Shown piece after piece: positions 32,289-40,607 of a stretch of DNA of 55,808 bases. How positions within the stretch are numbered: the first letter of the stretch is position 1; the number at the start of each line of letters is the position of its first letter. The notes below the pieces were generated by a model. That model did no database searches, was not told the origin of the DNA, and saw nothing but the letters and a program-made list of their open reading frames with translations. The position numbers and the translations under genes are program-made. This stretch comes from an uncultured Eubacteriales bacterium. Lineage in GTDB: Bacteria > Bacillota > Clostridia > Oscillospirales > Acutalibacteraceae. The DNA lies in NCBI GenBank assembly GCA_900316345.1, contig ONCR01000001.1, positions 1 to 55,808 of the forward strand, written 5' to 3'.

Positions 32289-33388
32289 TTTATTTTAACC
32301 GATTTTTTTGCGCTCCATGGGGTGAAAAGCTTTTCGTTTTCGCCCTGGTCAACGTAGGCGCGAACCCTGAAATAATATTTTTTACCCGATTTAAGCTTTT
32401 TGATTATTTTTGAAACCGTCTTTTTCTTTTTGATTATAACGGTTTTTGCGTTTTTAAATTTCTTATTAGTGCTGTACTGAAGGCGGTAACCGCTTGCGTT
32501 AGTGATGTTTTTGGTCCATTTAACGGTTGCCTGCTTTTTCTTTTTGCTCTTTAAAAGTGTAATTTCGGGGCTTATTTTTGTTGCGTTACAGGGAAGCTTG
32601 CCCTGAATAAGAACCTTGCCGTCCTTAGTATATGAGGTTACGGTAACCGTTCCCGTTTTCTTTGCATAGCCGTTACTGCCTTTTATTTTAAAAATGCTTG
32701 CGTTTGAGCTTCTGTAAACAACGTCGCTTGCCGCAACGTCAAACATATCGTCTGAATATCCGCTTCCGCTTACCCTCATTGAAAGGATGTATTTTCCGTT
32801 TTTAACGGGGGTTAAATCAATAATCCCCTGGTTCAGATAGCTTCTTAAAACGGTTTCGCGGTAGGTTGCAATCTGGGTGTTAAAGTTTGTTTCAATTTCG
32901 CCTGCGGGAACGGTTGAACAAGCCGCAAAAAACACAACCGTATCGTTACAGATGAACACCGCCGCGCCTATCGAAAGCGCAGTCGGGTACATATTAAGAA
33001 ATTCCGAAAGCTTTTCCTTAACGGTTTCGGGCTCGCTGTTTTCAAGCGTAGCGCTTGCAGCAAACGCCGTCTGATTTATTTCGGTAAGCATAAGCGAAAA
33101 CGGAAGTCCGCTCGGGAGTGTGAAGTCCGAATCAACGTGAAGCATTGCCTTTTCCGCCGCAAGCCTTGCAACCTTGGTGAGCTGTTTATCCGTTTCAAGC
33201 GCTGCGCCGCCTTGCCCAAGCCTTTCGTCGTTGATTTCGTCAAGCGCAAGCTTAACCGTTTCGTTTGCCTGGGTTCCGGTAACGATAACCGTAAGCGAGC
33301 TTGCCTCCTCAGCGTAGACGTTAAAATACACACCCGTTACCGAAAATGCCATAACGGCTGAAAGTAATAATGAAATCAGCTTTTTCAT
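32285..33388 (-). CDS. Secreted CAP-like protein with fibronectin type III domain
   Basis: 367 residues from the ATG at 33388 (AAGGAG upstream). KKLISLLLSAVMAFSVTGVY with a following AEEAS is a signal peptide with likely cleavage near residue 28. VKLALDEINDERLGQGGAAL, then LTKVARLAAEKAMLH, resembles a CAP/SCP domain, but the usual His/Glu cluster is not obvious, so it is degenerate. A beta domain follows and residues about 275-367 form an FnIII repeat (NASGYRLQYSTNKKFKNAKT, KYYFRVRAY) rich in lysine. It is probably cell-surface bound through charge; no LPXTG motif or SLH domain is seen. Confidence 0.8.
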   Translation of the reverse strand: MKKLISLLLSAVMAFSVTGVYFNVYAEEASSLTVIVTGTQANETVKLALDEINDERLGQGGAALETDKQLTKVARLAAEKAMLHVDSDFTLPSGLPFSLMLTEINQTAFAASATLENSEPETVKEKLSEFLNMYPTALSIGAAVFICNDTVVFFAACSTVPAGEIETNFNTQIATYRETVLRSYLNQGIIDLTPVKNGKYILSMRVSGSGYSDDMFDVAASDVVYRSSNASIFKIKGSNGYAKKTGTVTVTSYTKDGKVLIQGKLPCNATKISPEITLLKSKKKKQATVKWTKNITNASGYRLQYSTNKKFKNAKTVIIKKKKTVSKIIKKLKSGKKYYFRVRAYVDQGENEKLFTPWSAKKSVKIK

Positions 33389-33469
33389 TTCTGTTCTCCT
33401 TAAACTAAAATACAAAAAGTATTTTAACACCGCGGGCGTTTTTTGTCAATGCAGAGGGGAATACCGTTA

Positions 33470-33503
33470 CAAAAAAAATAAAAGGGAGAGCGCACTCTCC
33501 CTC
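33470..33503 (-). terminator. Terminator of the ior-paaK-ACT operon
   Basis: On the minus strand GGGAGAG and CTCTCCC (33501-33484) form the stem, followed by TTTTATTTTTTTT. Confidence 0.85.
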
Positions 33504-33513
33504 TTAGCATTTA

Positions 33514-33948
33514 TTATTTAAGATATTCGTTTATATCGTTATCATTAAGGGTAATGATGTTGTTGCGATTGAGAATGCTTTCCGCTTCTTCAACTTCATC
33601 TACTCTTAAAACAACGTAGGCGTTACCCTCAACTGCGCCCGTAAAAGCATAAACATATTCGATGTTTATTCCTGCTTTGTTAAGGATGCTGAGAATATTA
33701 TTAAGCGCGCCTGCTTTATCATTCATCTTAACAGCAATAACCTGCGTTTCGCGGATAATGGTTTTATCGCTCAGCGCTTTTTTCGTTTTTTCAATATCCG
33801 AAACGATTACGCGAAGAATTCCGAAATCCTTAGTATCCGCAACGCTCAGAGCGCGGATGTTAACGTCAGCGGCGGTAATAGCGGCTAACGCGTTGCAAAG
33901 CGTTCCGGGAACGTTTTCCAAAAATGCCGATAATTGTGTAATAGCCAT
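33514..33948 (-). CDS. Double ACT-domain protein
   Basis: 144 residues built of two ACT domains: QLSAFLENVPGTLCNALAAI and VIAVKMNDKAGALNNILSIL mark the two ligand-binding turns. ACT pairs sense amino acids. Stand-alone double-ACT proteins commonly accompany iorAB and paaK, as here, where it is the last gene of the operon, starting eleven bases after paaK. It may sense an aromatic or branched amino acid and modulate the pathway enzymes. Confidence 0.9.
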   Translation of the reverse strand: MAITQLSAFLENVPGTLCNALAAITAADVNIRALSVADTKDFGILRVIVSDIEKTKKALSDKTIIRETQVIAVKMNDKAGALNNILSILNKAGINIEYVYAFTGAVEGNAYVVLRVDEVEEAESILNRNNIITLNDNDINEYLK

Positions 33949-33959
33949 AATATACCTCC

Positions 33960-35267
33960 TTAGTGAAGCTTACGCTTATCAATAACCCTTACTGCCTTAC
34001 CCTCGGAGCGCTCAATTGATTTAGGCGCAACAAGGTGAATTTTCGGGTTAATGCCGAGCATAGCGCGCATTGCAAGAGCAAGGCTTCTTTCGCTTGTCTG
34101 CATTTCCGAAACCTTATCCGAAAAGCGCTCGGGCGAGCATTCAACGTAAATATCAAAGGTATCCGTATTATTAACACGGTCAACAACAATCTGGTAATTC
34201 GGGGTATAGCCCTCTTTAAGAAGAACGGTTTCAATCTGGCTCGGGAAAACGTTAACGCCGCGGATAATCATCATATCGTCGCTTCTGCCGAGCGGCTTGG
34301 TCATCTTGATATGCGTTCTTCCGCAGGAACATTTTTCACGCGATAAAATGCAGATGTCCTTCGTTCTGTAGCGAAGAAGAGGGAAGCCCTCTTTATCAAG
34401 CGAGGTAAAAACAAGCTCGCCCTTTTCGCCTTCGGGAAGAACCTCACCCGTATCGGGGTCAATAATTTCGGCATAAAAATGGTCCTCATTAATATGCATT
34501 CCCATTTGCTCCTTGCATTCAAAGGCAACGCCCGGGCCTGAGGTTTCGGTAAGGCCGTAAATATCGTAAGCCTTGATGCCGAGGCTCTTTTCAATGCTTT
34601 GACGCATTTCCTCCGTCCACGGCTCCGCGCCGAAAATGCCTGCCTTAAGCTTGTTATCCTCGGGCTTGTAGCCATGCTCTGCAAGAGATTCGCCGATATA
34701 TGCGGCATATGACGGCGTGCAACAAAGAATTGTTGAACCGAGGTCCATCATAAACTGAATCTGCCTGTCGGTGTTACCCGATGACATGGGAAGGGTCATA
34801 CAGCCAACCTTGTGAGAGCCGCCGTTGAGGCCTGCGCCACCGGTAAATAAGCCGTAGCCGTAACAAACCTGGCAAACGTCCTCGTCAGTTCCGCCTGCGG
34901 CGACGATAGCTCTTGCGCAGCATTCCTCCCAAAGCTCAATATCATTTTGCGTATAAAACGCAACAACGCGCTTACCCGTCGTTCCCGAGGTTGACTGAAT
35001 GCGAACTATGTTTTTTAAATCCGTTCCCAAAAGTCCGTAGGGATAAGCCTCCCTTAAATCATCCTTTGAAAGGAAGGGGAGCTTGCTGATATCCTTAAGC
35101 GTTTGGATATCCTCGGGTTTAACGCCCTTTTTGTCCATAAGATTACGGTAATACGGCACGTTTTCGTAAACGTATTTAACCTGCTTTACAAGCTTTTTTT
35201 CCTGCAAAGCCTTGATTTCTTCAACCGGCATGGTTTCAATTTCCGGTTGAAAATACTTCTTTTCCAT
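33960..35267 (-). CDS. paaK: Phenylacetate-CoA ligase
   Basis: 435 residues, full family length. IQSTSGTTGKRVVAFYT is the adenylate-binding P-loop, AYDIYGLTETSGPGVAFEC the A5 region, LLRYRTKDIC the A7/A8 hinge, and NVFPSQIETVLLKEGYTPNYQIV the mobile C-domain. It activates aryl-acetates to CoA thioesters with ATP. Beside iorAB it could interconvert aryl-acetyl-CoA, the product of the oxidoreductase, with the free acid and ATP, conserving energy from aromatic amino acid breakdown, or run in the biosynthetic direction. GGAGG precedes the ATG. Confidence 0.94.
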   Translation of the reverse strand: MEKKYFQPEIETMPVEEIKALQEKKLVKQVKYVYENVPYYRNLMDKKGVKPEDIQTLKDISKLPFLSKDDLREAYPYGLLGTDLKNIVRIQSTSGTTGKRVVAFYTQNDIELWEECCARAIVAAGGTDEDVCQVCYGYGLFTGGAGLNGGSHKVGCMTLPMSSGNTDRQIQFMMDLGSTILCCTPSYAAYIGESLAEHGYKPEDNKLKAGIFGAEPWTEEMRQSIEKSLGIKAYDIYGLTETSGPGVAFECKEQMGMHINEDHFYAEIIDPDTGEVLPEGEKGELVFTSLDKEGFPLLRYRTKDICILSREKCSCGRTHIKMTKPLGRSDDMMIIRGVNVFPSQIETVLLKEGYTPNYQIVVDRVNNTDTFDIYVECSPERFSDKVSEMQTSERSLALAMRAMLGINPKIHLVAPKSIERSEGKAVRVIDKRKLH

Positions 35268-35308
35268 GGTTCTTTCCTCCTGTTTAAATTTCCTATAGTT
35301 TGTGATGC

Positions 35309-35878
35309 TTACGAATTTCTTCCGAGCGCGAAAGCCTTTTTGTTAAGCTCAAGGAATTTAGGCGGAACGCATTTTTCAAGCGCTTCAAGCCACTGCTCCT
35401 CGGTAAATTCAAATTTGTTGGAAAGCCTTCCCAACAGGGCGATGTTAACGGCCTTTGAGGAGCCTGCCTCTTCAGCCACAGCAAGCGCGTCGAACGCTTC
35501 AACGTCAGCGCCCGAGGCCTTCATTTTCTCTACAAGCTGTTCGGGGTAAGCCGCATTACCCGTGATAACAGGCATAGGGTCAATCTGCTGTGTGTTAACA
35601 ACTATATGTCCGCCGGGCTTAAGAAATTCAACGTATCTTGCAGCCTCAAGCAGTTCAAAGGAGATTATATAATCAGCCTCGCCCTTATCAATAACGGGGG
35701 AATATACCTTATCCCCGAATCTTACGTAGGTAACAACAGAGCCGCCTCTCTGGCTCATTCCGTGTACTTCCGAAACCTTAACGTCATAGCCGGCGGTAAG
35801 AAGAATCTGACCGAGCATCTTGCTTGCAAGAAGCGAACCCTGGCCGCCTACGCCGACAATCATAATATTTTTCGTCAT
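35309..35878 (-). CDS. iorB: Indolepyruvate:ferredoxin oxidoreductase, beta subunit
   Basis: 189 residues. NIMIVGVGGQGSLLASKMLGQ, VSEVHGMSQRGGSVVTYVRFG and VVNTQQIDPMPVITG are the POR gamma-type domain of IorB. With IorA it oxidatively decarboxylates aryl pyruvates (from Trp, Phe, Tyr) to aryl-acetyl-CoA, passing electrons to ferredoxin. GGAGG precedes the ATG and the gene follows iorA by 13 bases. Confidence 0.95.
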   Translation of the reverse strand: MTKNIMIVGVGGQGSLLASKMLGQILLTAGYDVKVSEVHGMSQRGGSVVTYVRFGDKVYSPVIDKGEADYIISFELLEAARYVEFLKPGGHIVVNTQQIDPMPVITGNAAYPEQLVEKMKASGADVEAFDALAVAEEAGSSKAVNIALLGRLSNKFEFTEEQWLEALEKCVPPKFLELNKKAFALGRNS

Positions 35879-35891
35879 AGCCTTATCCTCC

Positions 35892-37613
35892 TTACTTTAA
35901 CGCGTCAAAATGGCAGAGCTGAGAGCAAACGCCGCAGCCCGTGCAAAGCGTGTTATCAATATGCGCCTTACCGTCGCGGAAGCTGATTGAAGGACAGCCG
36001 AGCTTCATACAGGCTTTACAGCCCTTGCATTTATCGTTATCCACCTTAAGCGGAGGATTGGTTTTAACGTATTTAAGAAGAACGCAGGGACGGCGCGAGA
36101 TGATAACCGAAGGCTCGTTTGCCTTAAGCTCCTCTTTTACAGCCTCGTCCGTTGCTTTTAAATCGTACGGGTCAACAACTCTTACGCGGTTAAAGCCCAT
36201 TGATTTGCAAAGCGCCTCAAGGTCAATCTTACCGGCGGGGTCGCCCTTGATGTTATAGCCCGTTGTCGGGTTCTGCTGATGGCCGGTCATACCGGTAATG
36301 GAGTTATCAAGAATAATTACGGTTGAATTGCTCTGATTATAAGCAATGTTGGCAAGGCCCGTTATGCCCGAATGCATAAAGGTTGAATCGCCTATAACCG
36401 CAACTGTGTTGCCTTCCGCCTCGTTTCCGAGCGCCTTGTTAAAGCCGTGAATAGACGAAACAGAGCCGCCCATACAAAGCGTCATATGCATAGCGGAAAG
36501 CGGAGCAACCGCGCCGAGCGTGTAACAGCCGATGTCGCCGAGAACGGTGCATTTGTTTTTGTTAAGGGTATAAAATACGCCTCTGTGCGGACAGCCCGAG
36601 CACATTGCCGGCGGCCTCATCGGAAGCTGCTCGTCGAACTTGCAATGCTCCTTTTCGGGCTCGCCGAGCTTTTCGGCGATAAGGTTTTGCGAAAATTCGC
36701 CGATTATCGGAAGAATATCCTTGCCCTGAACGTCAAGACCGAGCGCGCGGCAGTGGTTTTCAATAATCGGGTCAAGCTCCTCAATAACAACAAGGCGGTC
36801 AACCTTTTCGGCAAAATCCTTAATCAGCTTAACGGGAAGGGGATTAACCATTCCGAGCTTAAGATAACTTGCCCTTTCGCCGAATACCTCTTTTGCGTAA
36901 AGATAGCTTGTTGAAGATGTAATAATACCGAGCGATGTGTCGCCGATTTCAACGCGGTTGATTTCGCAGTTTTCAGCCCACTGGCGAAGCTTTTCGGTTC
37001 TCTCCTCAACGAAGGGGTGGCGCTTTTTAGCGTTGCCGGGCATCATAACATATTTTGCAATATCGCGAACATAGGGCTTTGAAACCTCTGTTCTTTCGCC
37101 CTTTTCAACAATGCTTTGGCAATGCGAAACCCGGGTGCACATTTTAACTATTACGGGAGTGTCAAACTCCTCGGAAAGCTCAAAGGCGAGCTTTGTAAAG
37201 CGAAGAGCTTCGTCGCTGTCTGACGGTTCAAGCATCGGAACCTTTGAAGCGATGGCGTGGTGGCGGCTGTCCTGCTCGTTTTGAGAGGAGTGCATACCTG
37301 CGTCATCCGCAACGCCAATTACCATACCTGCGTTAACGCCTGTATAGGAAGCGGTGTAAAGCGGGTCCGCGGCGACGTTAAGGCCAACGTGCTTCATTCC
37401 GCAAAAGCTTCTTTTACCCGCCATAGCCGCGCCGAAGGCAACCTCCATCGCAACCTTCTCATTCGGCGCCCATTCGCAGTAAATTTCGTCATATTTTGCA
37501 GCCTCCTCGGTAATCTCCGTTGACGGAGTTCCGGGATAGCTTGAGGCAACGGCGCAGCCCGCTTCGTAAAGCCCGCGCGCAAACGCTTTGTTGCCGAGCA
37601 TTAATTCCTTCAT
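35892..37613 (-). CDS. iorA: Indolepyruvate:ferredoxin oxidoreductase, alpha subunit
   Basis: 573 residues. An N-terminal pyrimidine-binding domain (KAFARGLYEAGCAVASSYPG, TEI) is followed by CSGCPHRGVFYTL and the thiamine diphosphate site GDIGCYTLG...GDSTFMHSGITGL...NSITGMTGHQ. The C-terminus has two ferredoxin clusters, CKGCKACMKLGCP and CTGCGVCSQLC. It is complete and oxygen-sensitive by nature, supporting an anaerobic host. It heads the iorA-iorB-paaK-ACT operon; its promoter lies in the 78 AT-rich bases before 37613 but is not sharply defined. Confidence 0.95.
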   Translation of the reverse strand: MKELMLGNKAFARGLYEAGCAVASSYPGTPSTEITEEAAKYDEIYCEWAPNEKVAMEVAFGAAMAGKRSFCGMKHVGLNVAADPLYTASYTGVNAGMVIGVADDAGMHSSQNEQDSRHHAIASKVPMLEPSDSDEALRFTKLAFELSEEFDTPVIVKMCTRVSHCQSIVEKGERTEVSKPYVRDIAKYVMMPGNAKKRHPFVEERTEKLRQWAENCEINRVEIGDTSLGIITSSTSYLYAKEVFGERASYLKLGMVNPLPVKLIKDFAEKVDRLVVIEELDPIIENHCRALGLDVQGKDILPIIGEFSQNLIAEKLGEPEKEHCKFDEQLPMRPPAMCSGCPHRGVFYTLNKNKCTVLGDIGCYTLGAVAPLSAMHMTLCMGGSVSSIHGFNKALGNEAEGNTVAVIGDSTFMHSGITGLANIAYNQSNSTVIILDNSITGMTGHQQNPTTGYNIKGDPAGKIDLEALCKSMGFNRVRVVDPYDLKATDEAVKEELKANEPSVIISRRPCVLLKYVKTNPPLKVDNDKCKGCKACMKLGCPSISFRDGKAHIDNTLCTGCGVCSQLCHFDALK

Positions 37614-37691
37614 TTTTTTAACCTCTAATCAAATTTGAATAAAATATATATTATCACATTAATTTATAAAATACAATAAACAATAATTGCC

Positions 37692-39329
37692 TTACGATTC
37701 GTTTTCCCTTGCAACAAGGTTTTCAACGCAGTAGATTTTACGAAGCACGGGCTTTTCAATTTTGCCCGTAGGGTTGCGCGGAATATCGGCAAAGATAATC
37801 TTTCTCGGTCTCTTATAGCGCGGCATACCGTAACAGAATTCGTTAACCTCGTCCTCGGTAAGGGTATAGCCCTCCTTAACCTCAATAATCGCGGCTGAAA
37901 TCTCGCCGAGACGCTGGTCGGGCATACCGATTACGGCAACGTCCTTAATCTGGTCCATCTTGCGAAGGTAATCCTCAATCTGAACGGGATAAATGTTTTC
38001 GCCGCCGCTTATAATAACGTCCTTCTTTCGGTCAACAAGGAAGATGAAACCGTCCTCGTCCTCTTTTGCCATATCGCCCGTAAACAGCCAGCCGTCCTTA
38101 AGGCATTCCTTCGTGGCTTCCTCGTTACGGTAATAGCAGGTCATCACGCCGGGGCCTTTAACGCAGAGCTCGCCTATTTCGCCTCTCTTTACGGTGTTGC
38201 CCTCTGTGTCTACTATCTTAGTCTGCCAGCCGTAGCCTGCAACGCCGATTGCGCCTACCTTATGCGTGTTTTCAATTCCGAGGTGAACGCAGCCGGGGCC
38301 TATGCTTTCGGAAAGGCCGTAGTTAGTATCGTAATCGTGGTTCGGGAAAACCTTCTTCCAGCGCTTGATAAGGCTCGGCGGAACGGGCTGGGCGCCGATG
38401 TGCATAAGGCGCCAGCACGATAAATCGTATTTTGAAAGGTCAATTTTTCCGCTGTCAATATCGTCAAGAATATCCTGAGCCCACGGAACAAGAAGCCATA
38501 CTATTGTACAGCGCTCGTTGTTAACCGCCTGAATAACGTATTCGGGCTTTGTTCCTTTAAGAAGAACAGCCTTTGAGCCGGAAACAAGCGAACCGAACCA
38601 GTGCATTTTTGCGCCCGTGTGATAAAGCGGAGGGATGCAAAGGAATACGTCCTTGTGTGTCTGGCCGTGGTGAGCCTGTTCGCATTTTGCGGAGTGCATA
38701 AGGCTTTCGTGGTTATGTAAAATCGCCTTAGGAAAGCCCGTTGTTCCGGATGAAAAATATATGGCCGCGTCGTCGCTGTCGCTGATTTCAACGTTCGGGT
38801 TAAGGCTTGACTGGTCAGCCGTAAGCTCCGTATAGCTGTCCGCAAAGCTCGGGCAGGTGCCTTCGCCTGCATAAATCAGCTTGCATTTTTTTGAAAGCTT
38901 GTCCGCAATAGGCTCAAGCCTGCCGATGAATACCGAGCCGAAAACCATAATATCAACCTCTGCAAGGTTAGCGCAGTATTCAATTTCATCGGTATCATAT
39001 CTGAAATTAAACGGAACGGCAATCGCGCCCGACTTAAGAATGCCGAAGTAAATCGGAAGCCATTCAAGGCAGTTCATCATAAGAATAGCAACCTTGTCGC
39101 CCTTGCCTATACCGTTGTTAATTAAAAGGTTTGCAAAGCGGTTGGCCTTTTCGTTGAAGATTCCCCAGGTAATTTCACGCCTGTATGGCGCCGTCTGTTT
39201 AGGCTCGGTAAGTGAAAACTCCTTCCAGGTAACGTAACGCTTTTCCTGAATTTCGGGGTTTAATTCAACAAGGCAAACCTCGTTTCCGTAAAGCTCGCTG
39301 TTTTTTTCAAGATAATCCGTAATAGGCAT
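37692..39329 (-). CDS. AMP-forming acyl-CoA ligase (class I adenylate-forming enzyme)
   Basis: 545 residues. IYFSSGTTGFPKAILHNHES is the P-loop A3 motif, NYGLSESIGPGCVHLG the A5, GWLFTGDMAKEDEDGFIFLVDRKKDVI the A7/A8 hinge, and NPTGKIEKPVLRK the catalytic lysine A10. All residues for acyl adenylation and CoA transfer are present; chain or ring specificity is not readable (medium/long-chain or carnitine-type ligases are similar). It is a single gene with a strong promoter and an operator-like sequence almost the same as that of the symporter operon, which suggests a shared substrate and regulator. Confidence 0.92.
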   Translation of the reverse strand: MPITDYLEKNSELYGNEVCLVELNPEIQEKRYVTWKEFSLTEPKQTAPYRREITWGIFNEKANRFANLLINNGIGKGDKVAILMMNCLEWLPIYFGILKSGAIAVPFNFRYDTDEIEYCANLAEVDIMVFGSVFIGRLEPIADKLSKKCKLIYAGEGTCPSFADSYTELTADQSSLNPNVEISDSDDAAIYFSSGTTGFPKAILHNHESLMHSAKCEQAHHGQTHKDVFLCIPPLYHTGAKMHWFGSLVSGSKAVLLKGTKPEYVIQAVNNERCTIVWLLVPWAQDILDDIDSGKIDLSKYDLSCWRLMHIGAQPVPPSLIKRWKKVFPNHDYDTNYGLSESIGPGCVHLGIENTHKVGAIGVAGYGWQTKIVDTEGNTVKRGEIGELCVKGPGVMTCYYRNEEATKECLKDGWLFTGDMAKEDEDGFIFLVDRKKDVIISGGENIYPVQIEDYLRKMDQIKDVAVIGMPDQRLGEISAAIIEVKEGYTLTEDEVNEFCYGMPRYKRPRKIIFADIPRNPTGKIEKPVLRKIYCVENLVARENES

Positions 39330-39354
39330 AATGAATACCCTCTTTCATTTTTAA

Positions 39355-39421
39355 TTTAACGCTTAAAAGGTTTAAATCGCTAAAGTGTTTTTATTTTACC
39401 ACATTAATTATAATAAGTCAA
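39355..39421 (-). promoter_or_regulatory. Acyl-CoA ligase promoter and operator-like repeat
   Basis: On the minus strand TTGACT (39421-39416) and TAAAAT (39398-39393) have a 17-base spacer. Directly downstream, 39385-39355 reads CTTTAGCGATTTAAACC, then TTTTAAGCGTTAAA. It aligns with the symporter site at 29795-29825 (17 of 21 bases in the better half). Confidence 0.75.
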
Positions 39422-39448
39422 TATATAATATATAGTAGCCATAAAAGG

Positions 39449-39482
39449 AAAAACAAAAACGAACCGAAAGATAACTTTCGGT
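39449..39482 (-). terminator. Terminator of the rpsF-ssb-rpsR operon
   Basis: On the minus strand ACCGAAAG (39482-39475) pairs with CTTTCGGT (39470-39463), followed by TCGTTTTTGTTTTT. Confidence 0.85.
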
Positions 39483-39496
39483 CCGCGGTGCGATTA

Positions 39497-39733
39497 TTAG
39501 TCTGCTGTGTAGGGAAGGATAGCAATCTGGCGAGCTCTCTTGATAGCTGTTGTAAGCTCTCTCTGGTGCTTCGCACAGGTTCCCGTTACACGGCGGGGAA
39601 GGATTTTAGCGCGCTCTGAAGTGAACTTTCTGAGCTTTGCTGCGTCCTTGTAATCGATTTCGGTAATATTTTCAGCGCAGAACTGGCAAACCTTTCTGCG
39701 GCCCTTTCTCTGGGCTCCCTTAACATATGCCAT
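39497..39733 (-). CDS. rpsR: Ribosomal protein bS18
   Basis: 78 residues. [45 protein letters not shown] is the bS18 core, followed by the [12 protein letters not shown] tail. Two or more cysteines mark the zinc-type form. Last gene of the rpsF-ssb-rpsR operon. Confidence 0.97.
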   Translation of the reverse strand: MAYVKGAQRKGRRKVCQFCAENITEIDYKDAAKLRKFTSERAKILPRRVTGTCAKHQRELTTAIKRARQIAILPYTAD

Positions 39734-39760
39734 GGTGTATTTCTCCTTTCTTAAAAACGG

Positions 39761-40198
39761 TTAGAACGGAAGGTCGTCGTCATCGTCAACGATTTCCTCA
39801 AAGTCGCTGCCCTGTGCGCTTGCATAGCTCGGCGCAGGCTGCTCGAACGAAGGAGCCTGTGAAGCGCCGGCGCCCTCGTTTCTGCTTCCGCAGAAGCTAA
39901 CGTTGTTAGCAACAACCTCAACTGATTTTCTGTTGTTACCGTCTTTATCGGTATAATTCTGAGTTTGAATTGAGCCTTCAACGGCAATCATTGAGCCCTT
40001 GTGGAAATAACGCGAAACGAATTCAGCGGTCTGTCTCCACGCAACGCAGTCAATGAAATCGGCCTGTCTTTCGGTTCCCTGACGCTGATAGTTTCTGTCA
40101 ACAGCAATCTGGAAGCGAAGAACCGAAACGCCGCTGCCCGTAGTTTTTAGCTCGGGCTCATAGGTAAGTCTTCCCATTAAAGCTACAGTATTAATCAT
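39761..40198 (-). CDS. ssb: Single-stranded DNA-binding protein
   Basis: 145 residues. An OB-fold N-terminus (NTVALMGRLTYEPELKTT, VLRFQIAVDRNYQRQGTERQ, DFIDCVAWRQTAEFVSRYF) is followed by a disordered Ser/Pro/Ala linker and the acidic tip DDDDLPF that recruits partner proteins. It protects single-stranded DNA. Sits between rpsF and rpsR as usual. Confidence 0.97.
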   Translation of the reverse strand: MINTVALMGRLTYEPELKTTGSGVSVLRFQIAVDRNYQRQGTERQADFIDCVAWRQTAEFVSRYFHKGSMIAVEGSIQTQNYTDKDGNNRKSVEVVANNVSFCGSRNEGAGASQAPSFEQPAPSYASAQGSDFEEIVDDDDDLPF

Positions 40199-40203
40199 AA
40201 CTG

Positions 40204-40494
40204 TTATTCTCCTTTAGCAACGATAAGCGAACGAAGAACGCCGTCAGTAATGTTAATTACACGGTCAAGCTCGGCAGGGAATTTTTCATCACTCTGGAAG
40301 TTAGCAAGAACGTAGTAACCCTCTGATTCGTAGTTGATGTCGTAAGCAAGCTTCTTCTTGCCCCATTCCTCAACTTCGCCGAGAGTGCCATTCTTAGCAA
40401 TAAGGTCTGTGAACTTCTCTTTAAGCTTTTCAACAGCCTCGTCACCCTTAGAAAGTGAAAATACCATAACGATTTCGTAATTTCTTAATGCCAT
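40204..40494 (-). CDS. rpsF: Ribosomal protein bS6
   Basis: 96 residues. YEIVMVFSLSKGDEAVEKLK, then EEWGKKKLAYDINYESEGYYVLANF and the ITDGVLRSLIVAK end are characteristic of bS6. GGAGG precedes the ATG. It leads the operon behind a strong promoter and a short leader hairpin, and ends five bases before the ssb start. Confidence 0.97.
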   Translation of the reverse strand: MALRNYEIVMVFSLSKGDEAVEKLKEKFTDLIAKNGTLGEVEEWGKKKLAYDINYESEGYYVLANFQSDEKFPAELDRVINITDGVLRSLIVAKGE

Positions 40495-40521
40495 CTTTCA
40501 GCACCTCCTTCTGGACATTTG

Positions 40522-40599
40522 GCGCGATATCTCCTCGCGCAAGGATATTTTTGCTTTTATAAGCTTTGATATTATAACAATAAAATATATTATTGTCAA
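40522..40599 (-). promoter_or_regulatory. rpsF promoter and leader hairpin
   Basis: On the minus strand TTGACA (40599-40594) and TATAAT (40576-40571) are spaced 17 bases. The leader contains GCGCGA/TCGCGC (40540-40522), a six-pair stem with loop GGAGATA. Autoregulation by S6:S18 through a leader RNA is known in many bacteria; whether this hairpin is that motif is unproven. Confidence 0.7.
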
Positions 40600-40607
40600 G
40601 AACAATT

